Assembly (NCBI GenBank): GCA_905215555.1
Contig: CAJMQU010000011.1
Span: forward strand, 31,716-95,715
Direction: 5' to 3'
DNA length: 64,000 nucleotides
From: an uncultured bacterium
GTDB lineage: Bacteria; Bacteroidota; Bacteroidia; Bacteroidales; Bacteroidaceae
The notes under the pieces are model-generated. The model was not told the DNA's origin, did no database searches, and saw only the letters and a list, made by a program, of their open reading frames with translations. Shown piece after piece: positions 15,914 through 25,890 of this stretch (the first letter of the stretch is position 1; each line of letters opens with the position of its first letter). The position numbers and the translations under genes were made by a program.

Positions 15914-18900
15914 ATGCTGAATGTACAATTAAAAAGAAAGAGAACATTTACACAAAGCGTACTTTTTGTAGTGTTCTTGCTAAGTAGTACCTTAGCATTC
16001 GCCCAAACCAAGGTGACCGGTACTGTAACAGACAAGACAGGTGAACCGCTGGCAGGCGTCAATGTATTAGAAAAAGGTACAACCAACGGGTGTATCACCG
16101 ACCTTGACGGTAAATACTCTATAGAAGCGAAAAGAGGGCAAACCCTCATATATACTTTCATTGGCTTTACTAAAAAAGAGGTTCAAGTGAACCAAAGCGC
16201 TATTAATGTAGTAATGGAAGAAGATTCCCAAACACTAGATGAAGTAGTAGTAGTGGGGTATGGTAGCATGACGCGTAAGGATGTTACCAGCTCTATCACA
16301 ACAGTGAAAGCAGATGATTTGAACGTAGGTGTCTACACTAATCCGGCGCAACTGCTACAAGGAAAAGTTCCGGGATTGACCATTGCCAATACCAGTGACC
16401 CTAATGGCTCGGCATCTATCTCTCTGCGTGGTACATCTTCTTTACGCGAGGGTGCAGCCATGGAACCATACTACGTAATCGATGGCGTCCCGGGTGTCAG
16501 CCTGTCACTTATTGCTCCAGAAGACATTGAAAGCATCGATGTTCTTCGTGATGCCAGTGCCACAGCCATCTATGGTTCAAAAGCCGCTAATGGTGTAATC
16601 ATTGTCACCACCAAGAAAGGTAGCAAGAATGGTAAAACCAATGTAAACTACAGTGGTTATGTAGCTATAGATAATACCTTGAAAACTCTGGATATGATGA
16701 ATGCCAGCGAACTTCTGGCCTATGCCAACGCAAATAATGTCGACCTTTCCCCCTACTACGATGTAAACAACCCGGCCGACACCAATTGGCAGGATGAAGT
16801 GTTGCGTTCCGGTTTCAGCCACAATCATAATATCTCCATCAACGGTGGCAATGAAAAAACTACCTATAGTGCATCTCTCAACTACATCGACCGAGAAGGT
16901 GTTGTGAGAGGAACTTCAATGGATCGCATCACAGCCCGTTCTTTCTTGCAAACCAAAACTCTGAAAGATCATCTGGATTTGTCGGTTAGTGTAAATGCAA
17001 GCATAACCAACAAACAGACGGCCTCAACCGAAAATCAAGGACGGAGTGTACTGGATGCCATGTATTATTACAATCCGCTGGTTCCTGTAAAGAATGCAGA
17101 CGGTTCCTGGTATGCCAATACAAGTATCTCACAAAGTTATAACCCGCTGTCAATGGTCTATGAAGATCAGTACAAAACAAAAGAGAAAATGTTGCAAGGA
17201 ATTGCCAAAGCAACCCTTCACATCATTGACGGACTAGATTGGAATCTGAATCTTTCTTATCAGAACGAACAGTATATTTACAGTAACTACAATACTACAC
17301 AGTCACAACTTCCCAACATCTCTTCCCGCCACGGTCAGGCTTCACGCAGCACCAAGGAAAACATCAAGAAGCAGATGGAAACTTACGTCAATTATGACCA
17401 TGTATTTGCCGACAAACACAAGCTTAGTTTGATGGCCGGTTACTCTTGGGAGCAAAACGATGATAATGATGGCTTCGGCTTAACTGTATATAACTTTTAT
17501 GACGATTACCTGAAATATTACAATATGGGATTGGCCAACAATATGGATATTGACGGTATTAATAGCGACAACCTGCTTTCCACCCTGCGCATGATTTCAT
17601 TCTATGGTCGCGTAAACTACAGCTTTAACAGCAAGTACCTGTTCCAGGCTACCATACGCCGCGATGGTTCTTCCGCTTTCGGCAAGAACAACCGCTGGGG
17701 TACATTCCCTTCCGTATCATTGGCATGGCGCATTACGGAAGAGAATTTCATGAAGAACCAGAAAGTGTTTGATGACTTGAAGTTCCGCGTAGGCTATGGT
17801 GTAAGCGGTAACTCACTGGGATTTGATGCCTATACCGCACAGCAAACTTACGGTGCATCGGGTTGGTTTACTTATGTGGATCCCGTCACAGGATCATCCT
17901 CCAGCTACCGTACACTGGCCGCCACAAAAAATGCCAATCCAGACCTGAAATGGGAGCGTACAGGTATGTTCAACGTTGGTATTGACTTCGGATTCTTCAA
18001 CAACCGACTGACCGGTACCATCGAATACTACGACAAGTGTACAAAAGATTTGATTTATGGCTACAAGGTTTCTACCAACCGCTACCCTCACGACACTATG
18101 ACCGCCAATGTAGGTGAAATCAGCAACAAAGGTATCGAACTGACCATCAACGCTACCCCCGTGATGACTAGAAACTTCACTTGGAATACAGCCTTGAACA
18201 TCGCCCACAACAAAAACAATGTGGAGTTACTATCCAATGATACTTATTCTGTGAACTACCAAGATTATGGCAATCCAGACTTAGGCGGCTATGCCACTAC
18301 TACTGTACAGAGACTGATGGAGGGCAGCCCGGTAGGCCAGTTCTACGTTTGGGAATGGGCCGGTTACAATGAAAACGGCGGTTCCATCTTCAATGACTAT
18401 GACACAGAAGGAAACCTGATAGGCACCACCGACGCCCCGGATGATGAGGACCGCCGCAAAGCCGGTTCCGCACAGCCTAAAGTTACTTTCGGATGGAACA
18501 ATACCTTTACCTACAAGAACTGGTCATTGACCGCCTTTTTTCAGGGCATTGCCGGAAACAAGATTTTCAACGCTACACGCGCCTTTTACAACAATGTAAC
18601 CTTGTTCAATACCGGCAAGAATATATTGAAAGAAGTGGCCACCATGCAAAAGGCTACTGATACACGCGCCCAAGCTCCATCGGACCGCTATATAGAGAAC
18701 GGCTCTTATTTACGCCTGGCTTCGTTATCATTAGGTTACGACTTCGGCAAACTGGGTGACTGGGTAAACAGCCTGAAAGTCTACGCTACCTGCAACAATG
18801 TGTTTACACTGACCGGCTACAAGGGAGTAGACCCTGAAATCAGTCTGGGTGGCATGCAACCGGGCATTGATTGGCGCAATACCACTTACCCTCGTACCCG

Positions 18901-18934
18901 CACCTTCATGTTTGGCGTGAATATCAATTTCTAA
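15914..18934 (+). CDS. SusC/RagA TonB-linked outer-membrane transporter
   Basis: A 1006-residue outer-membrane importer. The order is: signal peptide (cleavage after AFA, about 30), a carboxypeptidase-D regulatory-like domain (TKVTGTVTDKTGEPLAGVNV, about 31-110), the TonB-box region DEVVVVGYG, a plug domain (about 118-235) and a 22-strand barrel ending in MFGVNINF. There is no N-terminal STN signalling domain, so regulation by an ECF-sigma/anti-sigma pair is unlikely. With SusD, 17 bp downstream, it forms the lidded importer for a glycan. The linked GH92 points to alpha-mannosides. Confidence 0.95.
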   Translation: MLNVQLKRKRTFTQSVLFVVFLLSSTLAFAQTKVTGTVTDKTGEPLAGVNVLEKGTTNGCITDLDGKYSIEAKRGQTLIYTFIGFTKKEVQVNQSAINVVMEEDSQTLDEVVVVGYGSMTRKDVTSSITTVKADDLNVGVYTNPAQLLQGKVPGLTIANTSDPNGSASISLRGTSSLREGAAMEPYYVIDGVPGVSLSLIAPEDIESIDVLRDASATAIYGSKAANGVIIVTTKKGSKNGKTNVNYSGYVAIDNTLKTLDMMNASELLAYANANNVDLSPYYDVNNPADTNWQDEVLRSGFSHNHNISINGGNEKTTYSASLNYIDREGVVRGTSMDRITARSFLQTKTLKDHLDLSVSVNASITNKQTASTENQGRSVLDAMYYYNPLVPVKNADGSWYANTSISQSYNPLSMVYEDQYKTKEKMLQGIAKATLHIIDGLDWNLNLSYQNEQYIYSNYNTTQSQLPNISSRHGQASRSTKENIKKQMETYVNYDHVFADKHKLSLMAGYSWEQNDDNDGFGLTVYNFYDDYLKYYNMGLANNMDIDGINSDNLLSTLRMISFYGRVNYSFNSKYLFQATIRRDGSSAFGKNNRWGTFPSVSLAWRITEENFMKNQKVFDDLKFRVGYGVSGNSLGFDAYTAQQTYGASGWFTYVDPVTGSSSSYRTLAATKNANPDLKWERTGMFNVGIDFGFFNNRLTGTIEYYDKCTKDLIYGYKVSTNRYPHDTMTANVGEISNKGIELTINATPVMTRNFTWNTALNIAHNKNNVELLSNDTYSVNYQDYGNPDLGGYATTTVQRLMEGSPVGQFYVWEWAGYNENGGSIFNDYDTEGNLIGTTDAPDDEDRRKAGSAQPKVTFGWNNTFTYKNWSLTAFFQGIAGNKIFNATRAFYNNVTLFNTGKNILKEVATMQKATDTRAQAPSDRYIENGSYLRLASLSLGYDFGKLGDWVNSLKVYATCNNVFTLTGYKGVDPEISLGGMQPGIDWRNTTYPRTRTFMFGVNINF

Positions 18935-18951
18935 CTCCTTAAAAAGAAAGT

Positions 18952-20595
18952 ATGAATATGAAAACAAGATATATTCTTTCCGGTGTCTTGATGACACTTG
19001 CAACTGTGGGTTGCACCGACTTGGATGTAGATATAAAATCGGTCTACACCAAATACCCTACCGACTCTGAGATCGCCATAGAAGCTAAAATAAGCGACGC
19101 TTATTACGCATTCCGCGGCGTACTTGGCCGCCGCTACGATGAAGGGATTTCATGTAATTCGGACGAATATACAGCAATCTGTTTCGGTGGTGACTACCTG
19201 AACGGACGTGACATGGCCAACTTCTCGCTCCACAGCGTCGACCCCAATGCCTGCAAAAGCCAACTGAATGTCTATAACGATATTCAAAGCGGCATTACCA
19301 AATGCAACCAAGTCCTCATCGATTTGGGAGATGACGACGCTACGGTTTCAGCGCCTGTACGCGCCGCACGCGCTTTCTATACTTTTCTGCTGATGGACAA
19401 CTGGGGAGATACCCCCATTATCGACTATCGCCTGCTGGACGAGAGTGGTGCTGTCGACCGCTCTCCACGTGCCGAAGTGGCTCGTTGGATTGAATCCGAA
19501 CTCTTAGAAGTACGTGATTACTGTCCGATGGAAGTCTCCGAAAATACGTATGGCAAACCTACCCGCTGGATGGTAGACGCGCTGCTCGCCAAACTTTACA
19601 TCAACTGGAATGTCTATACACAAGATGTCACTAGTGACAGCTGGTCTTCTACCGTTGCGAATGAGAAGATAAACGACTGCGTGGCTATGTGTGACGATGT
19701 GATAGCATCCGGCCTGTTCGATCTGAGCGATGACTACAAGGCGAAGTTCCTGTACAATAACGGAGCGCATATCAAGGACTTCATCTACGCGATGCCCTTT
19801 GACGCGGTCACTGACGACGACAACCATGCTTTATATTACGCCCGTTTTCGTACTTGGCGCCAAGGACAGAAGAACAACGGTTTCTATTCCATTCCCCTGT
19901 CTTCTTCCGTAGGTGGAAATATGGCGTTGACTCCTGAGTTCGTAGAGCTATTCTGTCTACCGGGAGACCGTCGTAACGACGTTATCGCCGGCGACGCCAC
20001 AGCCGAAACGTTTGATGTTTATCAGTACAATGCCTTCACCGGTGAAAAAACAAATGTACGCAACCTATACAATAATGAAACTCCGGTCACTTTCACCAAG
20101 CGAATCACGTTGGCAATCCAAGATGGCGACCTTGATACTGGCAAGAACCTGAACGGATGGACACAAGGATATAAATCCATCAAATTCTTCCCCTATGTAG
20201 AGGAAGTAAACGCCCATTCCCGCCATCAAAGTAACGATGTGCCTATTTTCCGCTATGCGGATATCCTGCTGATGAAATGCGAAGCTATTGTACGAGGCGC
20301 TACCGCTACCCGCGGCGACACGCCACAAAGCTTGTTCAATCAGATCCGCTCTTATGTCAACGCTCCTACCATATCCGCCGCTCCGTCTTTGCAAGACATC
20401 TTAGACGAGCGCGGCCGCGAATTTCTTGATGAGCACTGGCGCCGCAACGACCTGATCCGCTTTGGTGACTTTGAGCGTGACTGGGGATTCAAGAGTCTAA
20501 ACCCGAATGCCAAAGCATTGACAAACCGTTTGCTACCTTTGAGCACTGAAACATTGAAGGTCAACACCAACTGGAAACAGAATAAGGGATATTAG
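18952..20595 (+). CDS. SusD/RagB surface glycan-binding lipoprotein
   Basis: A 547-residue lipoprotein (lipobox TVGC, Cys21) of the SusD/RagB family. It has the helical TPR-like scaffold: an N-terminal SusD-like region with GRRYDEG and an RAARAFYTFLLMDNWGDTPI helix, and a C-terminal RagB/SusD region ending EFLDEHWRRNDLIRFGDF. It closes over the SusC barrel as a lid and binds the incoming glycan. A hairpin terminator follows at about 20614-20666, so the next gene may be partly uncoupled. Confidence 0.95.
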   Translation: MNMKTRYILSGVLMTLATVGCTDLDVDIKSVYTKYPTDSEIAIEAKISDAYYAFRGVLGRRYDEGISCNSDEYTAICFGGDYLNGRDMANFSLHSVDPNACKSQLNVYNDIQSGITKCNQVLIDLGDDDATVSAPVRAARAFYTFLLMDNWGDTPIIDYRLLDESGAVDRSPRAEVARWIESELLEVRDYCPMEVSENTYGKPTRWMVDALLAKLYINWNVYTQDVTSDSWSSTVANEKINDCVAMCDDVIASGLFDLSDDYKAKFLYNNGAHIKDFIYAMPFDAVTDDDNHALYYARFRTWRQGQKNNGFYSIPLSSSVGGNMALTPEFVELFCLPGDRRNDVIAGDATAETFDVYQYNAFTGEKTNVRNLYNNETPVTFTKRITLAIQDGDLDTGKNLNGWTQGYKSIKFFPYVEEVNAHSRHQSNDVPIFRYADILLMKCEAIVRGATATRGDTPQSLFNQIRSYVNAPTISAAPSLQDILDERGREFLDEHWRRNDLIRFGDFERDWGFKSLNPNAKALTNRLLPLSTETLKVNTNWKQNKGY

Positions 20596-20613
20596 CAAAA
20601 ATTATAAACCCAA

Positions 20614-20666
20614 TAAGAGACTCGCATTACATTCAAAGACTTTGCGTTTCGTAATGCGGTTTCTTT
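20614..20666 (+). terminator. Hairpin after susD
   Basis: GCATTAC at 20624-20630 pairs with GTAATGC at 20651-20657, with AAGAGA/TTTCTTTT extending the stem and supplying the T-rich tail. It is probably a partial terminator that sets the SusCD to downstream-gene ratio. Confidence 0.55.
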
Positions 20667-20681
20667 TAAAACAAAATTAAT

Positions 20682-22478
20682 ATGAAAACAAGATTACTAT
20701 TATTAATCTTGGCTCTATGTTCAGCATCATGCCAAGACAATGCATTCTTACCCTCTCAAGAATTGATTCAGACTCGTGCCGTTGTAGATAAAAATAATAT
20801 ATCCATTTCTAATCCAGAATTGATTACTAATTGGGAAAATCTTACAGAAATAACATTGAATACAGTAGGAACAAGCACTATTAATAAAAGGGTCTCTACT
20901 CCATGGACAAATAGTTCTACTCCACTATCTGAAAAATTCCGTAAGGATATTAAGGCAGAGGACGGTTGGATCATGCTGTTTCACACCTTTAAAGAAGTGG
21001 GACTAGATGAAAAACAAAATTATATGTGTCTCTATAACCAATTCACAGGCTTCATAAAGATATTCTATTATTATGAAGGAGATAGAAACAGCCAAGGGAC
21101 TCAATGGTTTGTACGAACTTCTAATGGGGAAAAAGCGAAACTTTTCAACTTGACAGACTATATAGCCAAAACAGACACTGCAAAATGTGACCATAACATC
21201 GTCTTATATTCAAATCTATCTGGAGATCCAACGAAAGGATTAGTTACAGGATGGAATGGCTTCGAATTTGAAGTTCCATATTGTACTGATTATCGCAACA
21301 TAGACTTCGTAATTGGTGCGTATGATAAGAATATTACTTCTTATGATTTTTTGGGCAAAGGAGAATCCTCAATAGTAGGTACTACAACTGGCACAAGTAA
21401 TAATACATCCAGCAGTACTACCACGACAAGTACGGCCACTGTTGATGGTGAAGATGCCAAAAAGTATATTGACAACTTAAATCAAAAAGCAGAACTAGGC
21501 TCAAAAATTGACAGCCTAATTACATCTGTCCCAAATGGAGGACATGCTTCAGCTATCACTTCAGGAGCCAATAAAGCTTTTGGAAGAACAACTACCACCA
21601 CTACTACTACATCATCTTCTTCTACTACTAAAGAAGATATTAAATTAACCACAACAGGAACCATTTCCATGATCGGTAATGGGAGTTCTGAAACAACGTC
21701 CGGTATTCCATCACTGTCCTTCAACCTTTATAATGCTATGAATCCTTCGGTTAATAGTCAAGCTAGTACGTGCAGTTCATTTATTTTTAATAGTAATCGT
21801 ACTTCGGATGCAGAAGAACATTTCTTAGGTGTGTGGACAGTGAAAACTCAGCCTTGGATTCTTTATGAAAGATTCACTCCTGTTAAAACAGAGAGAATAA
21901 CAAAAATACCTGGAGGTGAAATTGTAATATCAGGAAACACTAGAACCCCCAAAATAGTTTCAATATCTGGATTCGCATATACGAATCCAGATATAATAAA
22001 ATATAAGGTTAGCGCAACTGCAGATATTGAGCTAATGCGATGCGACACTTTAAACGGCATCCCATACAAAAAAGGAATTAAAGATATTGGGGCCGATATT
22101 ACAAAAGACAAACTTCTCTATAAAGATATAAGCAATTGCTTTTATGATACAAACTCCACAAAAACAATTAAATGCAGTGGTTCAATAAACGAATCGAAAA
22201 ACGAAATCTATCGTTACTATTATGATTGGGGAATAAATTTAAACGGAAGAATATTAGCTATTGTATCATTAAAAGCCACATATTCATATCATGAGAAAAT
22301 AATCACTGTAAATCAATCAAGAATATTTGAAGTAAGTTATAATTTTGATGCTATCTATGTAGAAGACTATGATGCTTGGTATAATAATTACAATGCAGGA
22401 TGTGCTGTTATTAATTATAGGAAACCAGCTTATGGTATATTAATAGAAGAAGAAGATTTGTATCTATATGGAAAATAG
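20682..22478 (+). CDS. Unrecognised lipoprotein with Thr/Ser-rich linkers
   Basis: A 598-residue protein with lipobox SASC (Cys17), so it is probably an outer-membrane surface lipoprotein. The N-terminal region (about 80-215) has a beta-rich segment including GWIMLFHTF, QNYMCLYNQFTGFIKIFYYYEGD and GWNGFEFEVPY. Two low-complexity Thr/Ser stretches (about 230-250 and 303-320) act as linkers around a short helical segment. The C-terminal half is beta-rich. Base composition is clearly lower in GC than susC, susD and the GH92 gene. Its position after susD is where SusE/SusF-like glycan-binding proteins usually lie, but I see no known domain. Function is inferred from position only. Confidence 0.7.
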   Translation: MKTRLLLLILALCSASCQDNAFLPSQELIQTRAVVDKNNISISNPELITNWENLTEITLNTVGTSTINKRVSTPWTNSSTPLSEKFRKDIKAEDGWIMLFHTFKEVGLDEKQNYMCLYNQFTGFIKIFYYYEGDRNSQGTQWFVRTSNGEKAKLFNLTDYIAKTDTAKCDHNIVLYSNLSGDPTKGLVTGWNGFEFEVPYCTDYRNIDFVIGAYDKNITSYDFLGKGESSIVGTTTGTSNNTSSSTTTTSTATVDGEDAKKYIDNLNQKAELGSKIDSLITSVPNGGHASAITSGANKAFGRTTTTTTTTSSSSTTKEDIKLTTTGTISMIGNGSSETTSGIPSLSFNLYNAMNPSVNSQASTCSSFIFNSNRTSDAEEHFLGVWTVKTQPWILYERFTPVKTERITKIPGGEIVISGNTRTPKIVSISGFAYTNPDIIKYKVSATADIELMRCDTLNGIPYKKGIKDIGADITKDKLLYKDISNCFYDTNSTKTIKCSGSINESKNEIYRYYYDWGINLNGRILAIVSLKATYSYHEKIITVNQSRIFEVSYNFDAIYVEDYDAWYNNYNAGCAVINYRKPAYGILIEEEDLYLYGK

Positions 22479-22624
22479 TGGAAATACAAAGCATACATTT
22501 TTAATTTTCCTCTTCCAGAAGTGTATTCAGCTTAATAATTTCTGATAAAACTATTGTTTTAAGCAGATTCATTTATAATATAAAAAACAAGCTATTGTTT
22601 TCTTTTAGAGTTTCTAAAACCTAA

Positions 22625-22680
22625 AGCCCCGCATTGCAACTGATACACCCAAATTAGTCAGTTGCAGTGCCTGGCTTTTT
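22625..22680 (+). terminator. Strong hairpin terminator before the GH92 gene
   Basis: AGCC plus GCATTGCAACTGA pairs with TCAGTTGCAGTGC plus GGCT, followed by TTTTTC. It lies 24 bp before the GH92 start, so the GH92 gene either has its own promoter or depends on read-through. Confidence 0.8.
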
Positions 22681-22703
22681 CATTCAAACAAAAACTTCTA
22701 CCA

Positions 22704-24977
22704 ATGAAAACCAAACTAATCACACTATCCTTCCTATTATTATTCTCAGCAAAAGCCTCTACACAGGACACCGGACTTACTGATTACGTTGATCCACGCA
22801 TCGGTTCCGAAGGACTGGGGCGCGTCTTCATCGGCCCTTCCTGCCCCTATGGAATGGTGAAGCCCTCACCCGATTGTACCCCACGCCCCAACAGCGGCTG
22901 GTTGCCCATGCCCGAACAAGTAGACGGTTTCTCCCAGATACACGTCAGCGGAACCGGCGGCGGACCTAAGTACGGCAACATCCTTGTGATGCCTTTCGGC
23001 GATGGTATGGGCCGAATAAAACATATCGACCATCGCAAGGACGAAACCATCAAATTAGGATATTACTCCACCCGGTTCCACTCTTCCGGCATCCGTACCG
23101 AAATAACCACTGCATCCCGTGCCTCCTTCTACCGCTTCACCTATCCCGCAGACTCCCTGAAGTCATTGGCTATTGATGCCGGATTCTTCCTGGGAGAAAG
23201 CCCCGTACCCGATGCACGCGAAGCGCAACAATTCGTCGGTTCCGAAGTACAAATCATCTCCGACCATGAAGTCACCGGCTATACCCGTATCCATGGCGGT
23301 TGGAACAACGGGCGTGCCTATACCGTATACTTCTATGCGGAAACAGACCAGCCTTTCGAGCATACCGCTACCTGGAAAGCGGATAAAATCACAGATGAGA
23401 AATCACAGTACGACTCGCACCAGAAAACCGGAGCCTTATTACGTTTCGCTTCTTCCGCCGACGTAGTACAACTGAAAGTGGGCATTTCATTCCTCAGCTC
23501 CCAGAAAGCACGCCGGAATGCACACTCCGATATTCCCCATTGGTCGTTCGAGACTGTGCACCGGCAACTCTTAAGCCAGTGGGAAGACCTCTTGCGCAGA
23601 ATTGAAATATCTCCCCGCACACCCGAAGCACAGAAACGCATGTTCTACACCGGCCTCTACCACACCATGATTATGCCCGTAGACCGTAGCGGTGAGAATC
23701 CGCTTTGGGCAGATGATGAACCTTATTATGATGACTTCTACGCCATCTGGGACACCTACCGCACCTCTTCCCCCCTGATCACACTGATAGACCCGAAACG
23801 CGAAACCGACATCGTCCGTTCGCTCATCAACATCTACAAGCGCGACGGCTACATGCCCGATGCCCGCAGCGGTAATTGCAACGGGCGTACACAAGGCGGT
23901 TCCAACGCAGAAATAGTAATTGCCGATGCTTTCGTAAAAGGTCTGGAAGGCATAGATTACGAACTCGGCCTGCAAGCCATGCTGAAAGATGCGACCGTTG
24001 ACCCCGGCGACCGCCATGAAGCGGAAGGCCGTGGCGGGCTAACCTCTTATCTGCAACTCGGCTATATCCCCTACGGCATCCCGCGCGCCGGAAACCGTAC
24101 CGTCGAGTATTCCTACTGCGACTATGCCATCGCTCTCGTAGCCAAAGGTTTAGGCAAGGAAGACCTGTACCGCCATTATCTGAAACAATCCGGAAATTGG
24201 AAGAACCTGTGGCGTGCAGACTATGAACATGCCGGAGCAAAAGGCTTCATCCTGCCCCGTGATGAAAAAGGGAACTGGCTGGACGAAATCACCTTTGGTA
24301 AATCCAATATACAGAAACCGACCTTCACCTATACCCCCGTCACCTTCGAAGGCCCGTGGTACACTCCCTGGTGGGATATGTTCTTCTACGAGGCTTCTTC
24401 CTGGGAATACTCACTGAGCATTCCGCACGACGTTCTGGGACTGATAGAAGCGTGCGGAGGCGCAGAGAAGTTCGAAGAACGCCTGGACATCTTCTTCGAC
24501 CAGGGCTTTTTCAATGTGAACAACGAACCATCTTTCCTCTCTCCCTGCCTGTATCACTGGATAGGAAAACCGCACCGGAGCAGCGACCGTATCCGTGAAA
24601 TCATCGGTAAAAACTACAATGACGGACCTGTCGGACTACCCGGCAACGACGATTCGGGAGCAATGTCCTCCTGGCTTGCTTTCCACATGATCGGGCTTTA
24701 CCCGAATGCCGGACAGGATTATTACCTCATCAACACACCTTTGCTGGAAGCAACCACTTTCAGGCTGGATAACGGGAAGACATTCCGGGTGTCCGCCCAG
24801 GGGCTTTCGGAAAAAAACAGATACATACAATCCATATCACTGAATGGAAAAGATTATCCCTACTCTGCCATACGCCACAAAGATATTATAGCCGGTGGTG
24901 AACTGATATTGAAAATGGGAAAGAAACCGGGTGAATGGGGTAAGCAACTATTGTCGAACGAAGAAAACAAGAAGTAA
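22704..24977 (+). CDS. GH92 alpha-mannosidase
   Basis: A 757-residue glycosidase with signal peptide MKTKLITLSFLLLFSAKASTQ. The ATG at 22704 is chosen because the signal peptide begins there. Family GH92 enzymes are calcium-dependent exo-alpha-mannosidases. Visible motifs are the N-terminal DYVDPRIGSEGLGRVFIG and GTGGG region, the GNDDSGAMSSWLAFHMIGLYP region carrying the base aspartates, and Glu563 (YEASSWEYS) at the position of the general acid. Specificity among alpha-1,2/1,3/1,4/1,6 linkages cannot be read. It has no lipobox and is probably periplasmic. It overlaps the next gene by one base. Confidence 0.9.
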   Translation: MKTKLITLSFLLLFSAKASTQDTGLTDYVDPRIGSEGLGRVFIGPSCPYGMVKPSPDCTPRPNSGWLPMPEQVDGFSQIHVSGTGGGPKYGNILVMPFGDGMGRIKHIDHRKDETIKLGYYSTRFHSSGIRTEITTASRASFYRFTYPADSLKSLAIDAGFFLGESPVPDAREAQQFVGSEVQIISDHEVTGYTRIHGGWNNGRAYTVYFYAETDQPFEHTATWKADKITDEKSQYDSHQKTGALLRFASSADVVQLKVGISFLSSQKARRNAHSDIPHWSFETVHRQLLSQWEDLLRRIEISPRTPEAQKRMFYTGLYHTMIMPVDRSGENPLWADDEPYYDDFYAIWDTYRTSSPLITLIDPKRETDIVRSLINIYKRDGYMPDARSGNCNGRTQGGSNAEIVIADAFVKGLEGIDYELGLQAMLKDATVDPGDRHEAEGRGGLTSYLQLGYIPYGIPRAGNRTVEYSYCDYAIALVAKGLGKEDLYRHYLKQSGNWKNLWRADYEHAGAKGFILPRDEKGNWLDEITFGKSNIQKPTFTYTPVTFEGPWYTPWWDMFFYEASSWEYSLSIPHDVLGLIEACGGAEKFEERLDIFFDQGFFNVNNEPSFLSPCLYHWIGKPHRSSDRIREIIGKNYNDGPVGLPGNDDSGAMSSWLAFHMIGLYPNAGQDYYLINTPLLEATTFRLDNGKTFRVSAQGLSEKNRYIQSISLNGKDYPYSAIRHKDIIAGGELILKMGKKPGEWGKQLLSNEENKK

Positions 24978-25528
24978 TGAAGAAGTATATAATTCTATCC
25001 ATCGTGCTATGCCTGGGATTCACAGGAAACCTATTGGCACAAAGCATCGTTCCCGATACGCTCCTGTTTGTATTCAAGCTGCACGGACAGACGCGGAAGT
25101 ATGAGATGTCCTTCCGCGAGAAGCAGGATTCCCTCTACCTGTATTGGGGAATAGAACGTAATCTGAAATGGCAGTCGGGCAGCTACGCCATGAGTCCGGA
25201 GTCCATCAGCCGGGGCACGCGTCTCAGCTTCCTGCAACCCGAAGACGGTAAACACGTGAAACTCTCTCCGGAAGAAACCGTTTACGTCCTCTCCCGCTCG
25301 GCCTACAAGCAACTGAAAGAACAGCATTCATTCGTCTACAACCGGACGACATACTCCGTTCAGGAAAGAAATGAACAGGCTTTAGGCTATCCGCTCATTC
25401 ATGTGAAAGATGCTATGGAAGGGGGTGAGATGTGGATACTGGACAATCCGAAACTTCCGCTGGTATGGAGGATGAGGGAGAATCCGTTAGGGATTAACTG
25501 GGAAGTCGCTGCACAACCATCTATTTAA
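24977..25528 (+). CDS. Exported protein of unknown function linked to GH92
   Basis: A 183-residue protein with signal peptide MKKYIILSIVLCLGFTGNLLAQ. The mature part is mixed beta with a conserved-looking core (KLHGQTRKYEMSFREKQDSLYLYWGIERN) and ends near NPLGINWEV. I do not recognise a named domain. TAATG overlap with the GH92 gene implies translational coupling and a related role, perhaps in periplasmic handling of the same glycan. Confidence 0.65.
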   Translation: MKKYIILSIVLCLGFTGNLLAQSIVPDTLLFVFKLHGQTRKYEMSFREKQDSLYLYWGIERNLKWQSGSYAMSPESISRGTRLSFLQPEDGKHVKLSPEETVYVLSRSAYKQLKEQHSFVYNRTTYSVQERNEQALGYPLIHVKDAMEGGEMWILDNPKLPLVWRMRENPLGINWEVAAQPSI

Positions 25529-25583
25529 AGCAAATAACTTTCCTAAATAATGGTAAGTATGTCATCATATTAGCTTATACTAT

Positions 25584-25661
25584 CTGTCATTCTGAACGCA
25601 GTGAAGAATCTCTTCTCCTTGTGCCTGAGAGCAGATGCTTCGACTACGCTCAGCATGACAG
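25584..25661. repeat. Imperfect palindrome of the CATTCTGA...GAAGAATCT type
   Basis: A 28-base arm at 25584-25611 starts CTGTCATTCTGAACGCAGTG, and a 29-base arm at 25633-25661 is its near reverse complement with a 21-bp loop. This sequence type is a dispersed palindromic element known by eye from many Bacteroidetes genomes. It lies between the PUL end and the HU-HIG pseudogene and may act as a terminator. Confidence 0.65.
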
Positions 25662-25747
25662 ATACTCTTAAAGTATAAAGTAATTGTGAAGATACACTTA
25701 AATGCAACAATCCCCCTACTTTTATTTCTTTTTCTGCCTATTCTAAT

Positions 25748-25755
25748 TACCTTTG
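25748..25755 (+). promoter_or_regulatory. -7 box of the HU-HIG pseudogene
   Basis: TACCTTTG fits TAnnTTTG and would start a leader of about 125 nt that contains the 22-bp array at 25772-25813. Confidence 0.5.
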
Positions 25756-25771
25756 TTGCCTAATGCGAGTT

Positions 25772-25813
25772 CGTTCCACTATAGTGGAACGCAAAGTGCA
25801 CTGTAGTGGAACG
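25772..25813. repeat. Two-unit 22-bp array of CACT/AGTG half-sites
   Basis: GTTCCACTATAGTGGAAC at 25773-25790 is a perfect 18-bp palindrome. A second unit, CACTGTAGTGGAACG, begins at 25799, exactly 22 bp after the first CACT at 25777. AGTG half-sites stand at 25783, 25795 and 25805. The layout matches the array at 1983-2113 with a different half-site. Confidence 0.75.
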
Positions 25814-25890
25814 AAACAAAAGTAGCGGATGAGCTACATCCTTACAGGCAACAGGATGCATCGGAATGCCTATATAAAACAATTACAATT

